From assembly GCA_944325575.1 (NCBI GenBank), contig CALVAR010000004.1, positions 1 to 64,000 of the forward strand: a stretch of 64,000 nucleotides of DNA. The letters run 5' to 3'. The translations under genes were made by a program, and so were the position numbers. The notes under the pieces are model-generated. The model made no database searches, was not told where the DNA came from, and worked only from the letters and a program-made list of their open reading frames with translations. Source of the DNA: Candidatus Gastranaerophilales bacterium (GTDB lineage: Bacteria > Cyanobacteriota > Vampirovibrionia > Gastranaerophilales > Gastranaerophilaceae). Of the stretch, positions 28,082 through 36,650 are shown one piece after another (position 1 is the stretch's first letter; every line of letters begins with the position of its first letter).

Positions 28082-28810
28082 ATGTTCATTATGAATAAAT
28101 TTATAAGTAGAATAGTAAGTTATATTTTAGAACGCAGAAAAAAACGTCTTGAGCAGACAATGGACAGGCTCAAGCCAAAAACTTATACAAATTCAACAAC
28201 AAAAACACATATAAACGCTTCAGAAACCATGACACTGTCTACCGAGACGGAAAAAATACTTGAGACCATGGATTATGAGGTAAAAAATATTGTAAAGTCC
28301 TGCCTTACAAAACCGGAACTGTTATTGAAATTTATTGAACAGCAGGGGACTCCTGTCTATAAAATTGCGTATGCGGATAAAATACTGGCAAAGATTAATG
28401 AGGAAGAGGGCTTTATTACACCTTTAAAAGGTATAAAGGCTTTATATCTCAATTTTGTGACGGGTTTGTTTGCTCAAAAGAAGCTGCATCTTGCATTTAA
28501 GTCACGTGAAATGTTCGTCTTAAGAGACGGTGAGATAAATATATATTATATGCTGCATCAGTTTCATAAATGGTACGGGTTTAAGAAAAACCTGCCCGGA
28601 TATGACGAAAAAGCACAGGAACTTTTTAAAGAAAATCTTGAAAATATGTCTGATACAAAAGAAATGTCTGTAGAAGAAATTCTTGCATTAAAAGAGGCTA
28701 TTGCAAGAGATGCACAGGCGGCGGATTTTGTGATACAGCTGGCAAAAGAGAGCTCCGGCGCAAAAAAAGCACTGGATAAAATGAAAAATGACGGCGGCGC
28801 CCAGATTTAG
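28082..28810 (+). CDS. Conserved-looking soluble protein of unknown function
   Basis: A 242-residue protein with a basic N terminus (ISRIVSYILERRKKR) that may be an amphipathic or membrane-surface helix, and a helical central domain (about 90-190) containing LNFVTGLFAQKKLHL and MLHQFHKWYGFKKNLPGYD. No catalytic motif was recognised. Neither this ATG nor the in-frame ATG at 28091 has a good Shine-Dalgarno, so the start is uncertain by three codons. It diverges from the sensor kinase. Downstream comes 1.2 kb of repeats. Confidence 0.6.
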   Translation: MFIMNKFISRIVSYILERRKKRLEQTMDRLKPKTYTNSTTKTHINASETMTLSTETEKILETMDYEVKNIVKSCLTKPELLLKFIEQQGTPVYKIAYADKILAKINEEEGFITPLKGIKALYLNFVTGLFAQKKLHLAFKSREMFVLRDGEINIYYMLHQFHKWYGFKKNLPGYDEKAQELFKENLENMSDTKEMSVEEILALKEAIARDAQAADFVIQLAKESSGAKKALDKMKNDGGAQI

Positions 28811-28877
28811 GCTGTAATTTTGCTGTTGGATAAAATGAGATATATCTGTCCTGTAAGAAATGAATAAAGGTATTGAT

Positions 28878-28994
28878 AATATTTTTCACATTCGAGAGCA
28901 GATATTTCATTTTTTCGTTCCGAAAAATCCGCCCTTGCGGGTAGGATTTTAAGTCACTCTAAAATAAAATATCTGCTCTTTCTTTTTTACTTAG
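28878..28994 (+). repeat. Inverted-repeat element, copy A
   Basis: A 117-bp element whose core is bounded by terminal inverted repeats AGAGCAGATATTTCATTTT and AAAATAAAATATCTGCTCT (one mismatch). It also contains GCGGGTAGGATTTTAAGTCA. A second copy in opposite orientation lies at 56762-56945. Similarity extends past the inverted repeats on both sides (CATTCG before, TTTTTTACTTAG after). It carries no coding capacity. Confidence 0.75.
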
Positions 28995-29034
28995 TTTGTA
29001 GATTGGGCAAACCTGCCCGAGACAATAAGTCTCG

Positions 29035-29275
29035 GGATGACAAATCATCGTCATTCTGCAGTAATGTAGGTTGGGCATACCTGCCCGACACAAACCTGTC
29101 ATTCTGAGGCTTTAGCCGTACCCTAAAGGGCATCCTGATATGTACGGCTCGTACCTCGCCTACATCTCAAGCAAGAATCTTTTGTGCAAAGATCCTTCGG
29201 TCGTTACACTTCCTCAGGATGACAAATCATCGTCATTCTGCAGTAATATAGGTTGTGCATACCTGCCCAACACAA
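29035..29275 (+). repeat. 241-bp direct repeat, first copy, in intergenic repeat block
   Basis: Bases 29035-29275 recur at 29594-29834 with about four substitutions, an offset of exactly 559 bp. The unit is built of short inverted modules: GTCATTCTG...CAGGATGAC ends, the palindromic GTACGGCTCGTAC region, and GGTTGGGCATACCTGCCC. It also contains GCATCCTGA..CTCGCCTACATCTCAAGC, which is shared with repeat copies 2 and 3 of the other family. No gene is visible here. Confidence 0.85.
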
Positions 29276-29593
29276 ACCTGTCATTCTGAAGTGTCAAACG
29301 AGCCTTGTGTAAAGAACGTTTGTGTTCAGAATTTTACAGGTGTGAAATCAAAAGTCTGTGAGATCCTTCGGTCGTTACACTTCCTCAGGATGACAAATAA
29401 CCGTCATTCTGAGCGCAGCGAAGAATCTTTTGTGCAAAGATCCTTCGGTCGTTACACTTCCTCAGGATGACAAACAACCGTCATTCTGAAGCGTCAAACG
29501 AGCCTTGTGTAAAGAACGTTTGTGTTCAGAATCTTACCAATCTGATATGTAAATCCAAAGCCGTTAAGATCCTTCGGTCACATTGTTCCCTCA
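29276..29593 (+). repeat. Array of short CATTCTGA/TCAGGATGAC modules between the direct repeats
   Basis: Between the two 241-bp copies lie further related units. The segment GTCATTCTGAAGYGTCAAAC through GTTTGTGTTCAGAAT occurs at 29279 and 29481. The segment GATCCTTCGGTCGTTACACT followed by TCCTCAGGATGAC appears twice here and again in each 241-bp repeat. The whole 28995-29836 block is repeat-derived; no promoter, RNA gene or credible protein gene was recognised. Confidence 0.75.
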
Positions 29594-29834
29594 GGATGAC
29601 AAATCATCGTCATTCTGCAGTAATGTAGGTTGGGCATACCTGCCCGACACAAACCTGTCATTCTGAGGCAATAGCCGTACCCTAAAGGGCATCCTGATAT
29701 GTACGGCTCGTACCTCGCCTACATCTCAAGCAAGAATCTTTTGTGCAAAGATCCTTCGGTCGTTACACTTCCTCAGGATGACAAATCATCGTCATTCTGC
29801 AGTAATGTAGGTTGGGCATACCTGCCCAACACAA
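29594..29834 (+). repeat. 241-bp direct repeat, second copy
   Basis: This is nearly identical to 29035-29275, with differences at only about four positions (for example CTTTAGCC versus CAATAGCC). That suggests a recent duplication or ongoing gene conversion. It ends 180 bp before the autotransporter start. Confidence 0.85.
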
Positions 29835-29882
29835 TACTTACATCTCAAGCAAAAAACCAAATGCCATTTTGTAAAGAATATT

Positions 29883-29942
29883 TAAGTGTAAAACACTTAG
29901 TACTTATAAAGTATTCCACTATTTTTATATAAATGATATGAT
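29883..29942 (+). promoter_or_regulatory. Two palindromes and extended -10 upstream of the autotransporter
   Basis: TAAGTGT-AAA-ACACTTA (29883-29899) is followed directly by TACTT-ATA-AAGTA (29901-29913), both perfect inverted repeats. Twenty bases further on is TGATATGAT (29934-29942), an extended -10-like box. The arrangement suggests operator sites just upstream of a promoter; which regulator binds is unknown. Confidence 0.45.
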
Positions 29943-30014
29943 TTTATCGACGGCTTGTTTTACCATGCCGCTAATGAAAATTACAAAAGTACATAAATCT
30001 GTTTGGAGTTTAAG

Positions 30015-33000
30015 ATGAATAATAAGGTGCCAAAACGCTTACTCGTTGCAGCTGTATTGACGACAGTTGCTTTTTCAACATCAGCATTTAATATCACAGC
30101 TTTTGCTGATGATTGGCAACAGGGAATGCATATTACTGGTAATATGACGATAGATTCCGGTAGCAATTTTTCCCATTATGTGGGTGCACAACAAGGCGTA
30201 CTTGTCAACTGGGGAACAGATACTGTTACTGTATCCGGTACAGCTGATGCAGTATTTAAAAGTAATACCGCTGTTGGAGATGCAGGCGGAGCTTTATTCA
30301 ACGCAAACGGAGCTACCACAATAATTGATACGGCTTCTCAGTTTATTGAAAATACAGCAAACAGAGCCGGTGCTGTCTGGAATAACGGTACATTGACATT
30401 TAATTATAAAGCTACATTTACAGGCAATAATATGACCGGTACTGTGCTGGATGCAGCTGCAAACGTTGCAGGCGGGGCAATTTTTAATTCATCTTATAAT
30501 CTGGATTCTAGAGCGGGTACTTTAACCTTTAATAAAGGTGTTGAATTTAGCGGCAATAGTGCACTTCAGGGCGGGGCTATTCGCGATGGCGGAAAGACTA
30601 CTGTTTCGGGCGGTGCAAAATTTGAGAATAATAAAGCTACAGCAGGCGATGGCGGCTCGATTCTGCTTGCTTCGGATGCAGGTATAGAGTCTGCTACCCC
30701 TACGGGTACTTATGATAATTTGACTGTTACAGGTAGTACTGCTGCCGGCAATGGCGGCGGCGCTGCAATAAACAAAGGAGCCAGTCTTGAAGTTACAGAA
30801 AATGCAATTTTTCAGAGTAACAGCGCTGGTAATAACGGCGGTGGTATATCAAATGCCGGCTCTGTTACATTGACTAATGCACAATTCGGTAGCTCTGTAA
30901 TTAAAAATGAGGTTGGTATTGTTACAGGTATAGAATCTCAGCAAATGGGGAATTCCTCTGTTAATCATGGCGGTGCAATTTCTAATATAGGTGCATCAGC
31001 CAGGCTTCAAATAGGAGAAAATTCCATTTTTGCCGGTAACTCAACTACAGGAGCTAGTGGGCAGGGTGGTGCGCTTGCGAATATGGAAGGGGCTGTTTCT
31101 AATATTGGCAATGGCACAATTTTTGCATATAACCATTCTGCAACTGCAGGTGGTGCAATTTCGTCAACAGTTAACGATGCCCAAATTACTACTACCAATA
31201 CAATAATCGGTAATGATGTTCAGTTTGTTGGAAACTCTTCCGGTGCTCAAGGCGGTGCTATTCACAATCAAAGAACATCAATGACGATTGGTGATAAGGC
31301 TAAGTTTTATAACAACAGCTCAGGATCGTATGCCGGCGGTGCTATTTATCAAGAAACTTCTGAAAATATGCCTAAAGCTACTTTAACAATAGGTCATAAT
31401 GCTGAATTTGTTAATAACGAGTCGAAAACTTCTTTCGGCGGAGCAATATTTGATTTTAATGCTGGCGGTGGTACTGAATTGACAGTTGGAAGTCAGGCTT
31501 TGTTCAAAGGAAATAAGGCAGCAAGTAACGGTGGTGCTATAGCAAGTTATGGCGGTGTATTTAAAGTTGATGCTGGTGCTACCTTTACCGGTAATAAATC
31601 CGGCGGATTAGGCGGTGCAGTATTTAATGATTCATACGGTCAAGAATCAACAAGTAAGTTGACAATTAATGGCAATACAACTTTTGAAAATAATAGTGCA
31701 CAAAAAGGCGGTGGTGCTATCTACAATGCAGGACTTGCAGAGCTAAATACAACAGCCGGTGATATTAAATTTACAGGCAATACTGCTGCCGGTAATGCTA
31801 ATGACATTTATGCTGCTGACAATTCTGTTACAGAGTTGACGGGTTCAAATACTGTTTCGATAAACAGCGGTATTGCAGGTACAACAGGTGCACAATTTAA
31901 CAACAAAGGCACAACTCTTGATTTGAATGCATCGGCAGGTGAATATAAAGGTGCTTTTAAACAAGAATCCGGTACAACTAATGTTTCAAAAGAATTCTTT
32001 GGCGGTAAAACAGAAATAGAAGGCGGCTCTGTTCTCATGGAGGACGGTTCATCAGTAGTTTCCGGCTCTGATATAACAGTTTCGGCAGGCAGTGATATGG
32101 AAATAGACACAGACGCCAATGTTACTGTTTCAGGTGCGATAAATGCTGCTGCTGATACTTTTGTAAATAACGGTAATTTGACAATAACCGGTAAAAATGC
32201 TTCTTTAACCGGTAATTTAACCCAAAACTACAGCGGTGCAACTTTGACTGTATCAAACGGTGCATCCCTTGACATTGATCAATTGGCTGCGGGTACATTA
32301 AAAATTGACAGAGGTGTTCTTGCTGATGATCTTGAAGTTACAAATGCCGTAGATTTAGAGATTTCCGGAATTACAACAATAGATGGAACCGGTTTAAAAG
32401 TTGGTGAAAATTATATTATAAATGCCAGCGGCAGCAGTTTGAATCTGTCAGGTGATTTTACTGTAGACGGCGGTGTGCTGGGAACATCTGTTATAATCTC
32501 AAACGGCTCTATTAATTCAATTAATCCTGAGGGTAATATAACAATAGAATCTCCGGACAAACTAACACTATCAGACAATGCAACATCAAATCACGGTTAT
32601 AATGTTACAACAGGTACTTTGCAGCTTGCTCCGACAGAAGAGGGCACTCTTAATTTAGGTGCAGATAATGCAATTACCGGTAATGGCAGTGTTGTTGTAG
32701 AACAGATAGTTGTACAAAACCAAGTAAAAAATCCTGACTATAAACCGAATGATTCTAATTCTCAGGAATTTATTACAAAAACTATCTGCAAGGGCGTAGG
32801 CACTATCAATATAGCTTCTGACAACAGTAAGTTTACAGGGACATACACACAAAATGACGGTACGGTTGTTGTACAAAACGGCGGTGTATTCTTTGGCGGT
32901 ACAAATGGTAAAAATACAATAAATACAGTTAAGGATTCTTATACCGGTACTTATCATGGCGGTGAGCTTGTCCTGGAAGACGGAGCACTTCTTGCAAGTG

Positions 33001-35090
33001 ATGTAACTCTTAACGGTAATGCTAATGCTGATGTTATGGATCTTGCATCCGTAATGTTTAAGGACGAAGTAATCGGAACGGGCGAAGACGGTGCTCTTAC
33101 TCAGGCAGATATAGCTACAACAGGTGTATTTAAACATGCGGCTATAAATGACGGCACTGCAAATGTTAATGTAAAGCAAGCAGGTGCTGTTTTTGCAAAC
33201 GGTCAAACTTTTGATGAGGATATATCTCTTGTAAGCAATTCCGGTGTAAGATTAATCGGTTTTGCTGATGGCTCCGGCGTAAACGGTAATATTACACTCG
33301 GTGGCAGCACGGGTCTTTTATATATGGACGGAGCTTTGATAAAAGATGACTCTTCCTTAAATATGACCGATGCTGATTTGATTTTTGCAAATAATGAAAA
33401 TATTTCGTACAACCCTGAAATTAAGGGCTCTGGCACCATTTCCATGTACGGAAGCGGTACAACATCAGTTGCTTCCGCATTGAATGAAAAGATTAATGTA
33501 GTTTCTGAAAACGGCGTTTTAAACCTCGATAACAAGGCTACAACCGCTGTTGGTAATATTAAGGCATATGACGGTGCCATTAACTTAAAGGCTGATAATG
33601 TTACCGTAAAAGATGTAAAAGTAAGCGGTTCAACAGGTTCTGCAAGCTTTAGCGGAAATGTTACAAGTACGGGTAATGCTACTGTTACGGACGGTGCAAG
33701 TTTGAGCTTAATCGGACAGACACAATTTGCCAATATGACACTTAATAACGCTACCCTCAATACAATGGGTAACAATGCAATAAACACTGTTACTGTCGGT
33801 AACTTAGATCTGTCTGCTAATTCCAATATTTTGTTTGATGTTGATCCTCGTACAAATGCAATGGACAGTATCAATGCAACAACTATAATCAATGATTCCG
33901 ATAGTACGGTGCTTGTTTCCGGTATAAACTTTACACAATCACCAATTGACAGAAATGTTACTTTTGATATTACAAATCTGATTCAGGAAAACGGTCAGGG
34001 ACAGTCTAATCTTGTCAGACTTCCTGACGGCGGTGTAGTTGCAAACAGCGCAATGGGTCAATATCTGATTACATCTCAGGGCGGGGCTTCTCCTATCCTT
34101 GATGCAAGTCTGCTTTCATTGAATCCTCAGATGTACAGAGGTCAGGTTGCTACAATTGCTTCTTGGCAAAACCAGCTGCTTGTTAACAATCTGTTATTTG
34201 ACCATATGAATCTTGTCACAAGAAAGCTTATGGACGAAGAAAGAACAGCAAATAAATATGCTGCTGCTGTTCCTCAAATAGATCCGTATCAATACAGTAT
34301 ACAGGATGGAAGCCTGTGGTATAAAGCATACGGTGCATTTGAAACTCTTTCTATGACAAAAGGATTAAATGTAGGTAACAATGCATACGGATCTTTAATC
34401 GGCGCAGACTTCCCGCTTATTAACCTTAAAAACGGCTGGAAATTGGTTCCTACTGCTTATATCGGATATAACGGCGCACACCAGCACTTTAACGGTGTAA
34501 GTATGTATCAAAACGGTGCTCAATTGGGTATCATGGGTACTGCTTATAAAGGCGACTTCATGACATCTTTATTGGCATACGGCGGCGGTTATGCTAACGA
34601 TATGACGGTTAGAGGCCAGTATGGCGGCGGCAGCGATACTACAGGTAACTGGTTTGCCGGTGTTGCATCTAAATCTGCTTACAATATTCGTTTACCGCAT
34701 GATTTTATTATCCAGCCTGCATTTATGGCTGCATATAATGCATTCGGACAACAAAACTGGGGTTCTGACTTCGGTAATATGAGTATGAGCGCAGGTATGC
34801 TTAACGGATTAAATATTGCTCCGGGATTGAACTTTATCTGGCAGAAAGAAACATTTAGCATATATGCAGTTACACAGCTTGTTTACAATGTAATGGGCGG
34901 TGTTGACGGCAAAGCCGGTAATATTGACCTGGGATATGTAAGAATGAGACACTGCTACTTTGAATACGGTCTTGGTGTTATGAAGAAATTCAAAGACAGA
35001 TTCTCCGGATATCTGCAATTCACTATCAGAAACGGCGGAAGAACCGGTATCGGCTTCTCCGGCGGTCTGCAGTGGAAAATAGGCAAGTAG
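30015..35090 (+). CDS. Autotransporter with Pmp-like GGA(I/L/V)/FxxN repeats
   Basis: A 1,691-residue type Va-like autotransporter. Residues 1-31 form a signal peptide (basic NKVPKR, hydrophobic VAAVLTTVAF, cleavage near AFA). Residues about 80-600 contain about 16 repeats with GGA-I/L/V plus aromatic-x-N (GGALFN, GGAIFNSS, GGAIHNQ, GGAVFND) alternating with FxxN motifs (FIEN, FSGN, FQSN, FKGN). This pattern is best known from chlamydial polymorphic membrane proteins. Then come Gly/Asn/Thr-rich beta-helix segments, and the last about 290 residues form a barrel starting near SLWYKAYGAFE. The final residues are GLQWKIGK, not the usual terminal aromatic. The start is ATG with GGAG seven bases upstream. 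A strong terminator follows. Likely surface adhesin. Confidence 0.9.
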   Translation: MNNKVPKRLLVAAVLTTVAFSTSAFNITAFADDWQQGMHITGNMTIDSGSNFSHYVGAQQGVLVNWGTDTVTVSGTADAVFKSNTAVGDAGGALFNANGATTIIDTASQFIENTANRAGAVWNNGTLTFNYKATFTGNNMTGTVLDAAANVAGGAIFNSSYNLDSRAGTLTFNKGVEFSGNSALQGGAIRDGGKTTVSGGAKFENNKATAGDGGSILLASDAGIESATPTGTYDNLTVTGSTAAGNGGGAAINKGASLEVTENAIFQSNSAGNNGGGISNAGSVTLTNAQFGSSVIKNEVGIVTGIESQQMGNSSVNHGGAISNIGASARLQIGENSIFAGNSTTGASGQGGALANMEGAVSNIGNGTIFAYNHSATAGGAISSTVNDAQITTTNTIIGNDVQFVGNSSGAQGGAIHNQRTSMTIGDKAKFYNNSSGSYAGGAIYQETSENMPKATLTIGHNAEFVNNESKTSFGGAIFDFNAGGGTELTVGSQALFKGNKAASNGGAIASYGGVFKVDAGATFTGNKSGGLGGAVFNDSYGQESTSKLTINGNTTFENNSAQKGGGAIYNAGLAELNTTAGDIKFTGNTAAGNANDIYAADNSVTELTGSNTVSINSGIAGTTGAQFNNKGTTLDLNASAGEYKGAFKQESGTTNVSKEFFGGKTEIEGGSVLMEDGSSVVSGSDITVSAGSDMEIDTDANVTVSGAINAAADTFVNNGNLTITGKNASLTGNLTQNYSGATLTVSNGASLDIDQLAAGTLKIDRGVLADDLEVTNAVDLEISGITTIDGTGLKVGENYIINASGSSLNLSGDFTVDGGVLGTSVIISNGSINSINPEGNITIESPDKLTLSDNATSNHGYNVTTGTLQLAPTEEGTLNLGADNAITGNGSVVVEQIVVQNQVKNPDYKPNDSNSQEFITKTICKGVGTINIASDNSKFTGTYTQNDGTVVVQNGGVFFGGTNGKNTINTVKDSYTGTYHGGELVLEDGALLASDVTLNGNANADVMDLASVMFKDEVIGTGEDGALTQADIATTGVFKHAAINDGTANVNVKQAGAVFANGQTFDEDISLVSNSGVRLIGFADGSGVNGNITLGGSTGLLYMDGALIKDDSSLNMTDADLIFANNENISYNPEIKGSGTISMYGSGTTSVASALNEKINVVSENGVLNLDNKATTAVGNIKAYDGAINLKADNVTVKDVKVSGSTGSASFSGNVTSTGNATVTDGASLSLIGQTQFANMTLNNATLNTMGNNAINTVTVGNLDLSANSNILFDVDPRTNAMDSINATTIINDSDSTVLVSGINFTQSPIDRNVTFDITNLIQENGQGQSNLVRLPDGGVVANSAMGQYLITSQGGASPILDASLLSLNPQMYRGQVATIASWQNQLLVNNLLFDHMNLVTRKLMDEERTANKYAAAVPQIDPYQYSIQDGSLWYKAYGAFETLSMTKGLNVGNNAYGSLIGADFPLINLKNGWKLVPTAYIGYNGAHQHFNGVSMYQNGAQLGIMGTAYKGDFMTSLLAYGGGYANDMTVRGQYGGGSDTTGNWFAGVASKSAYNIRLPHDFIIQPAFMAAYNAFGQQNWGSDFGNMSMSAGMLNGLNIAPGLNFIWQKETFSIYAVTQLVYNVMGGVDGKAGNIDLGYVRMRHCYFEYGLGVMKKFKDRFSGYLQFTIRNGGRTGIGFSGGLQWKIGK

Positions 35091-35110
35091 TTAATAATAC
35101 TTATGTAAAA

Positions 35111-35153
35111 ATAAAGAATCCTCCTTATGTGAAAGGAGGATTCTTTATTTTTA
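35111..35153 (+). terminator. Strong terminator of the autotransporter gene
   Basis: A 16-base perfect stem (ATAAAGAATCCTCCTT with its complement) around a six-base loop, running into TTT. It may act in both directions. Confidence 0.9.
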
Positions 35154-35257
35154 GTGATTAATCTTTTATTTGTTAAGAATTTTCAATCTCTACTTGATAT
35201 TCGAATGTGTTTAAAGTAGTGTATAATAAGAAATTAATCTTTGAAAGGAATATAAAA

Positions 35258-35449
35258 ATGGCAAAACAGTGTGCAATATGCGGTAAAACAAAGCTTAAAG
35301 CAGCTAAAATTTCTTTTTCACACAAACAACATGTTCACAGACAAGAAGTTAACCTTCAGTCTGTAAAAGTTAACCAGAACGGTACTGTAAAAAGAATTGA
35401 TGTTTGTACATCTTGTATCAGAGCAGGTAAAGTACAAAGAGCTTTATAA
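35258..35449 (+). CDS. 50S ribosomal protein L28
   Basis: A 63-residue basic ribosomal protein of the large subunit. The N terminus MAKQCAICGKTK and C-terminal CTSCIRAGKVQRAL carry two CxxC pairs forming the zinc ribbon of the cysteine-containing (C+) L28 type. KISFSHKQHVHRQEVNLQSVKV is the typical core. A GAAAGGAA ribosome-binding site precedes the ATG at 35258; a longer open frame upstream is spurious. Monocistronic by position, followed by a structured region and a terminator at 35581. Confidence 0.92.
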   Translation: MAKQCAICGKTKLKAAKISFSHKQHVHRQEVNLQSVKVNQNGTVKRIDVCTSCIRAGKVQRAL

Positions 35450-35556
35450 GATGTCCGAGAAAATTTTGCGATAAGGAACGTGAGCAAAATTTTTGAGTGT
35501 CATTTGAAAAAGTGAGCAGTGCCGGCTGCGTTGAGCCGGCGGCATCTGTGACACTA
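35450..35556 (+). ncRNA. Candidate structured RNA or 3'-UTR element after rpmB
   Basis: Two strong nested structures with no coding capacity. Hairpin 1 is AAAATTTTGC (35460-35469) with GCAAAATTTT (35484-35493). Hairpin 2 is closed by GTGTCA (35497-35502) and TGACAC (35549-35554), with an inner GC-rich stem GCCGGC/GCCGGC (35521-35540). A canonical terminator follows at 35581. This could be a small RNA or a processed 3' UTR; no known RNA family was recognised. Confidence 0.4.
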
Positions 35557-35580
35557 GATTAGATAACTTTATTAAAAAAT

Positions 35581-35618
35581 AACTCCTTTGTAATTATTGC
35601 AAAGGAGTTATTTTTTTA
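35581..35618 (+). terminator. Rho-independent terminator before repeat copy 4
   Basis: AACTCCTTTG and CAAAGGAGTT form a perfect ten-base stem, followed by a T-rich tract. Repeat copy 4 starts four bases later, the same terminator-adjacent position as copy 3. Confidence 0.85.
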
Positions 35619-35621
35619 TGA

Positions 35622-35796
35622 TGTCTGAGGCGGCCTCGCTTGTAGAAGTGGTACACGGAGTGCGAGTGACGCAAAGTCTAGCATTTTGCGGAAGTGACCC
35701 CATGTACTTGTTGCCTGTGCTGGACTTGTTGAGAAAAATGGACTTGTTTATTGCGCAGGTTCAACGGGTAATCGGAGTCAGTTGACAATATGAAAT
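35622..35796 (+). repeat. Dispersed structured repeat, copy 4 (short form)
   Basis: A 175-bp copy, exactly the same length as copy 5 at 60301, starting TGTCTGAGGCGGCCTCGCTT and ending TTGACAATATGAAAT. It lacks the long-form central modules of copies 2 and 3. It carries the CTCGC..GCGAG and CCTGTGC..GCGCAGG pairings (the latter with one G-T/G-U wobble). It lies between the rpmB terminator and the atp operon promoter region. Confidence 0.92.
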
Positions 35797-35831
35797 ATTT
35801 ACACTATTTGCCTGATAGTCATTTGTGTTTT

Positions 35832-35840
35832 TGTTATATT
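35832..35840 (+). promoter_or_regulatory. Putative extended -10 promoter of the atp operon
   Basis: TGTTATATT matches the extended -10 pattern TGnTATAAT with one mismatch, 85 bases before atpB. Copy 4 of the repeat ends 35 bases upstream of it. Alternatively, the TTGACA at the repeat end with TATTTG 17 bases later could act as a hybrid promoter. Confidence 0.35.
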
Positions 35841-35924
35841 ATTAAATTATTAAACTATTTGTAATTTTTATTCCAAAGTGATATATTACAAGAAAAGACT
35901 ACGGATAGAAAGAGGATACACACT

Positions 35925-36611
35925 GTGTCAGAAGGTCATTGGATTGCACATTTAGGTCAGTTTAATATAAACGTAGATACCGTTATTACAATGTGGATTA
36001 CGATGGGAATTCTTATTGTATTTGCTTTTCTTGCTACACGTAAGATGTCTCTTATTCCCACAAAGCTTCAGGCCGTTGCTGAAGGGATACTGGGCGCATT
36101 TGTCGGTTTGACGGATTCTATGATAGGCAAAAACGGACGCAAACATATTCCTCTTCTTGCAACATTATTTCTGTTTATTTTAACAGCAAACCTTCTGGGA
36201 CAGCTTCCGTGGCGTTTGTATCATTTAAAAACAGGTGAACTTGCTTCTCCTACAAATGACATTAATATGACTGCCGCAATGGCTATAATGGTTTTAATAT
36301 ATTATGTTTATCAAGGGGTAAAAGTAAAAGGTCTCAAGTACTTTTTACATGAGTTTAGCGCAGTCGGTATAATAATGGCGCTGATTGAGCTTTTAGAGAT
36401 GGTGGTAAGACCCTTCTCGCTGGCTCTCCGTCTTTTTGCCAACATACTGGCAGGCGAGCTTTTGATAGTTACTTTTGTAGGGCTTTGCGCTTATCTTTTG
36501 CCTCTGCCGTTTATGCTGTTTGAAGTGTTTGTTGCTTTTGTACAAGCGCTTGTATTTATGCTTTTGTCAACAGCGTATATAGCTATGGCAGCGCAGGAAG
36601 AAGAACATTAA
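35925..36611 (+). CDS. ATP synthase subunit a
   Basis: A 228-residue integral membrane subunit forming the proton half-channels of F0 next to the c ring. The essential arginine lies in PFSLALRLFANILAGELL, the hallmark segment of subunit a, and several hydrophobic helices are evident. GTG start with AGAGGA upstream. First gene of the operon a-c-b'-b-delta-alpha-gamma. No atpI-like gene precedes it, unlike the usual cyanobacterial operon. Confidence 0.95.
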   Translation: MSEGHWIAHLGQFNINVDTVITMWITMGILIVFAFLATRKMSLIPTKLQAVAEGILGAFVGLTDSMIGKNGRKHIPLLATLFLFILTANLLGQLPWRLYHLKTGELASPTNDINMTAAMAIMVLIYYVYQGVKVKGLKYFLHEFSAVGIIMALIELLEMVVRPFSLALRLFANILAGELLIVTFVGLCAYLLPLPFMLFEVFVAFVQALVFMLLSTAYIAMAAQEEEH

Positions 36612-36650
36612 TTTAAAAAATAAGAATTAGTAAATAAAAAGGAGAAAATT

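Noticed and set aside
28995-29836. A CRISPR array in the repeat block.
   Set aside because: Repeats are long, palindromic, irregularly spaced and diverged, there are no uniform spacers, and no cas gene is nearby.
29255-29932. Short open frames in the repeat block (for example 29255-29470 and 29699-29932) as genes.
   Set aside because: They consist of translated repeat modules, lack ribosome-binding sites and resemble no protein.
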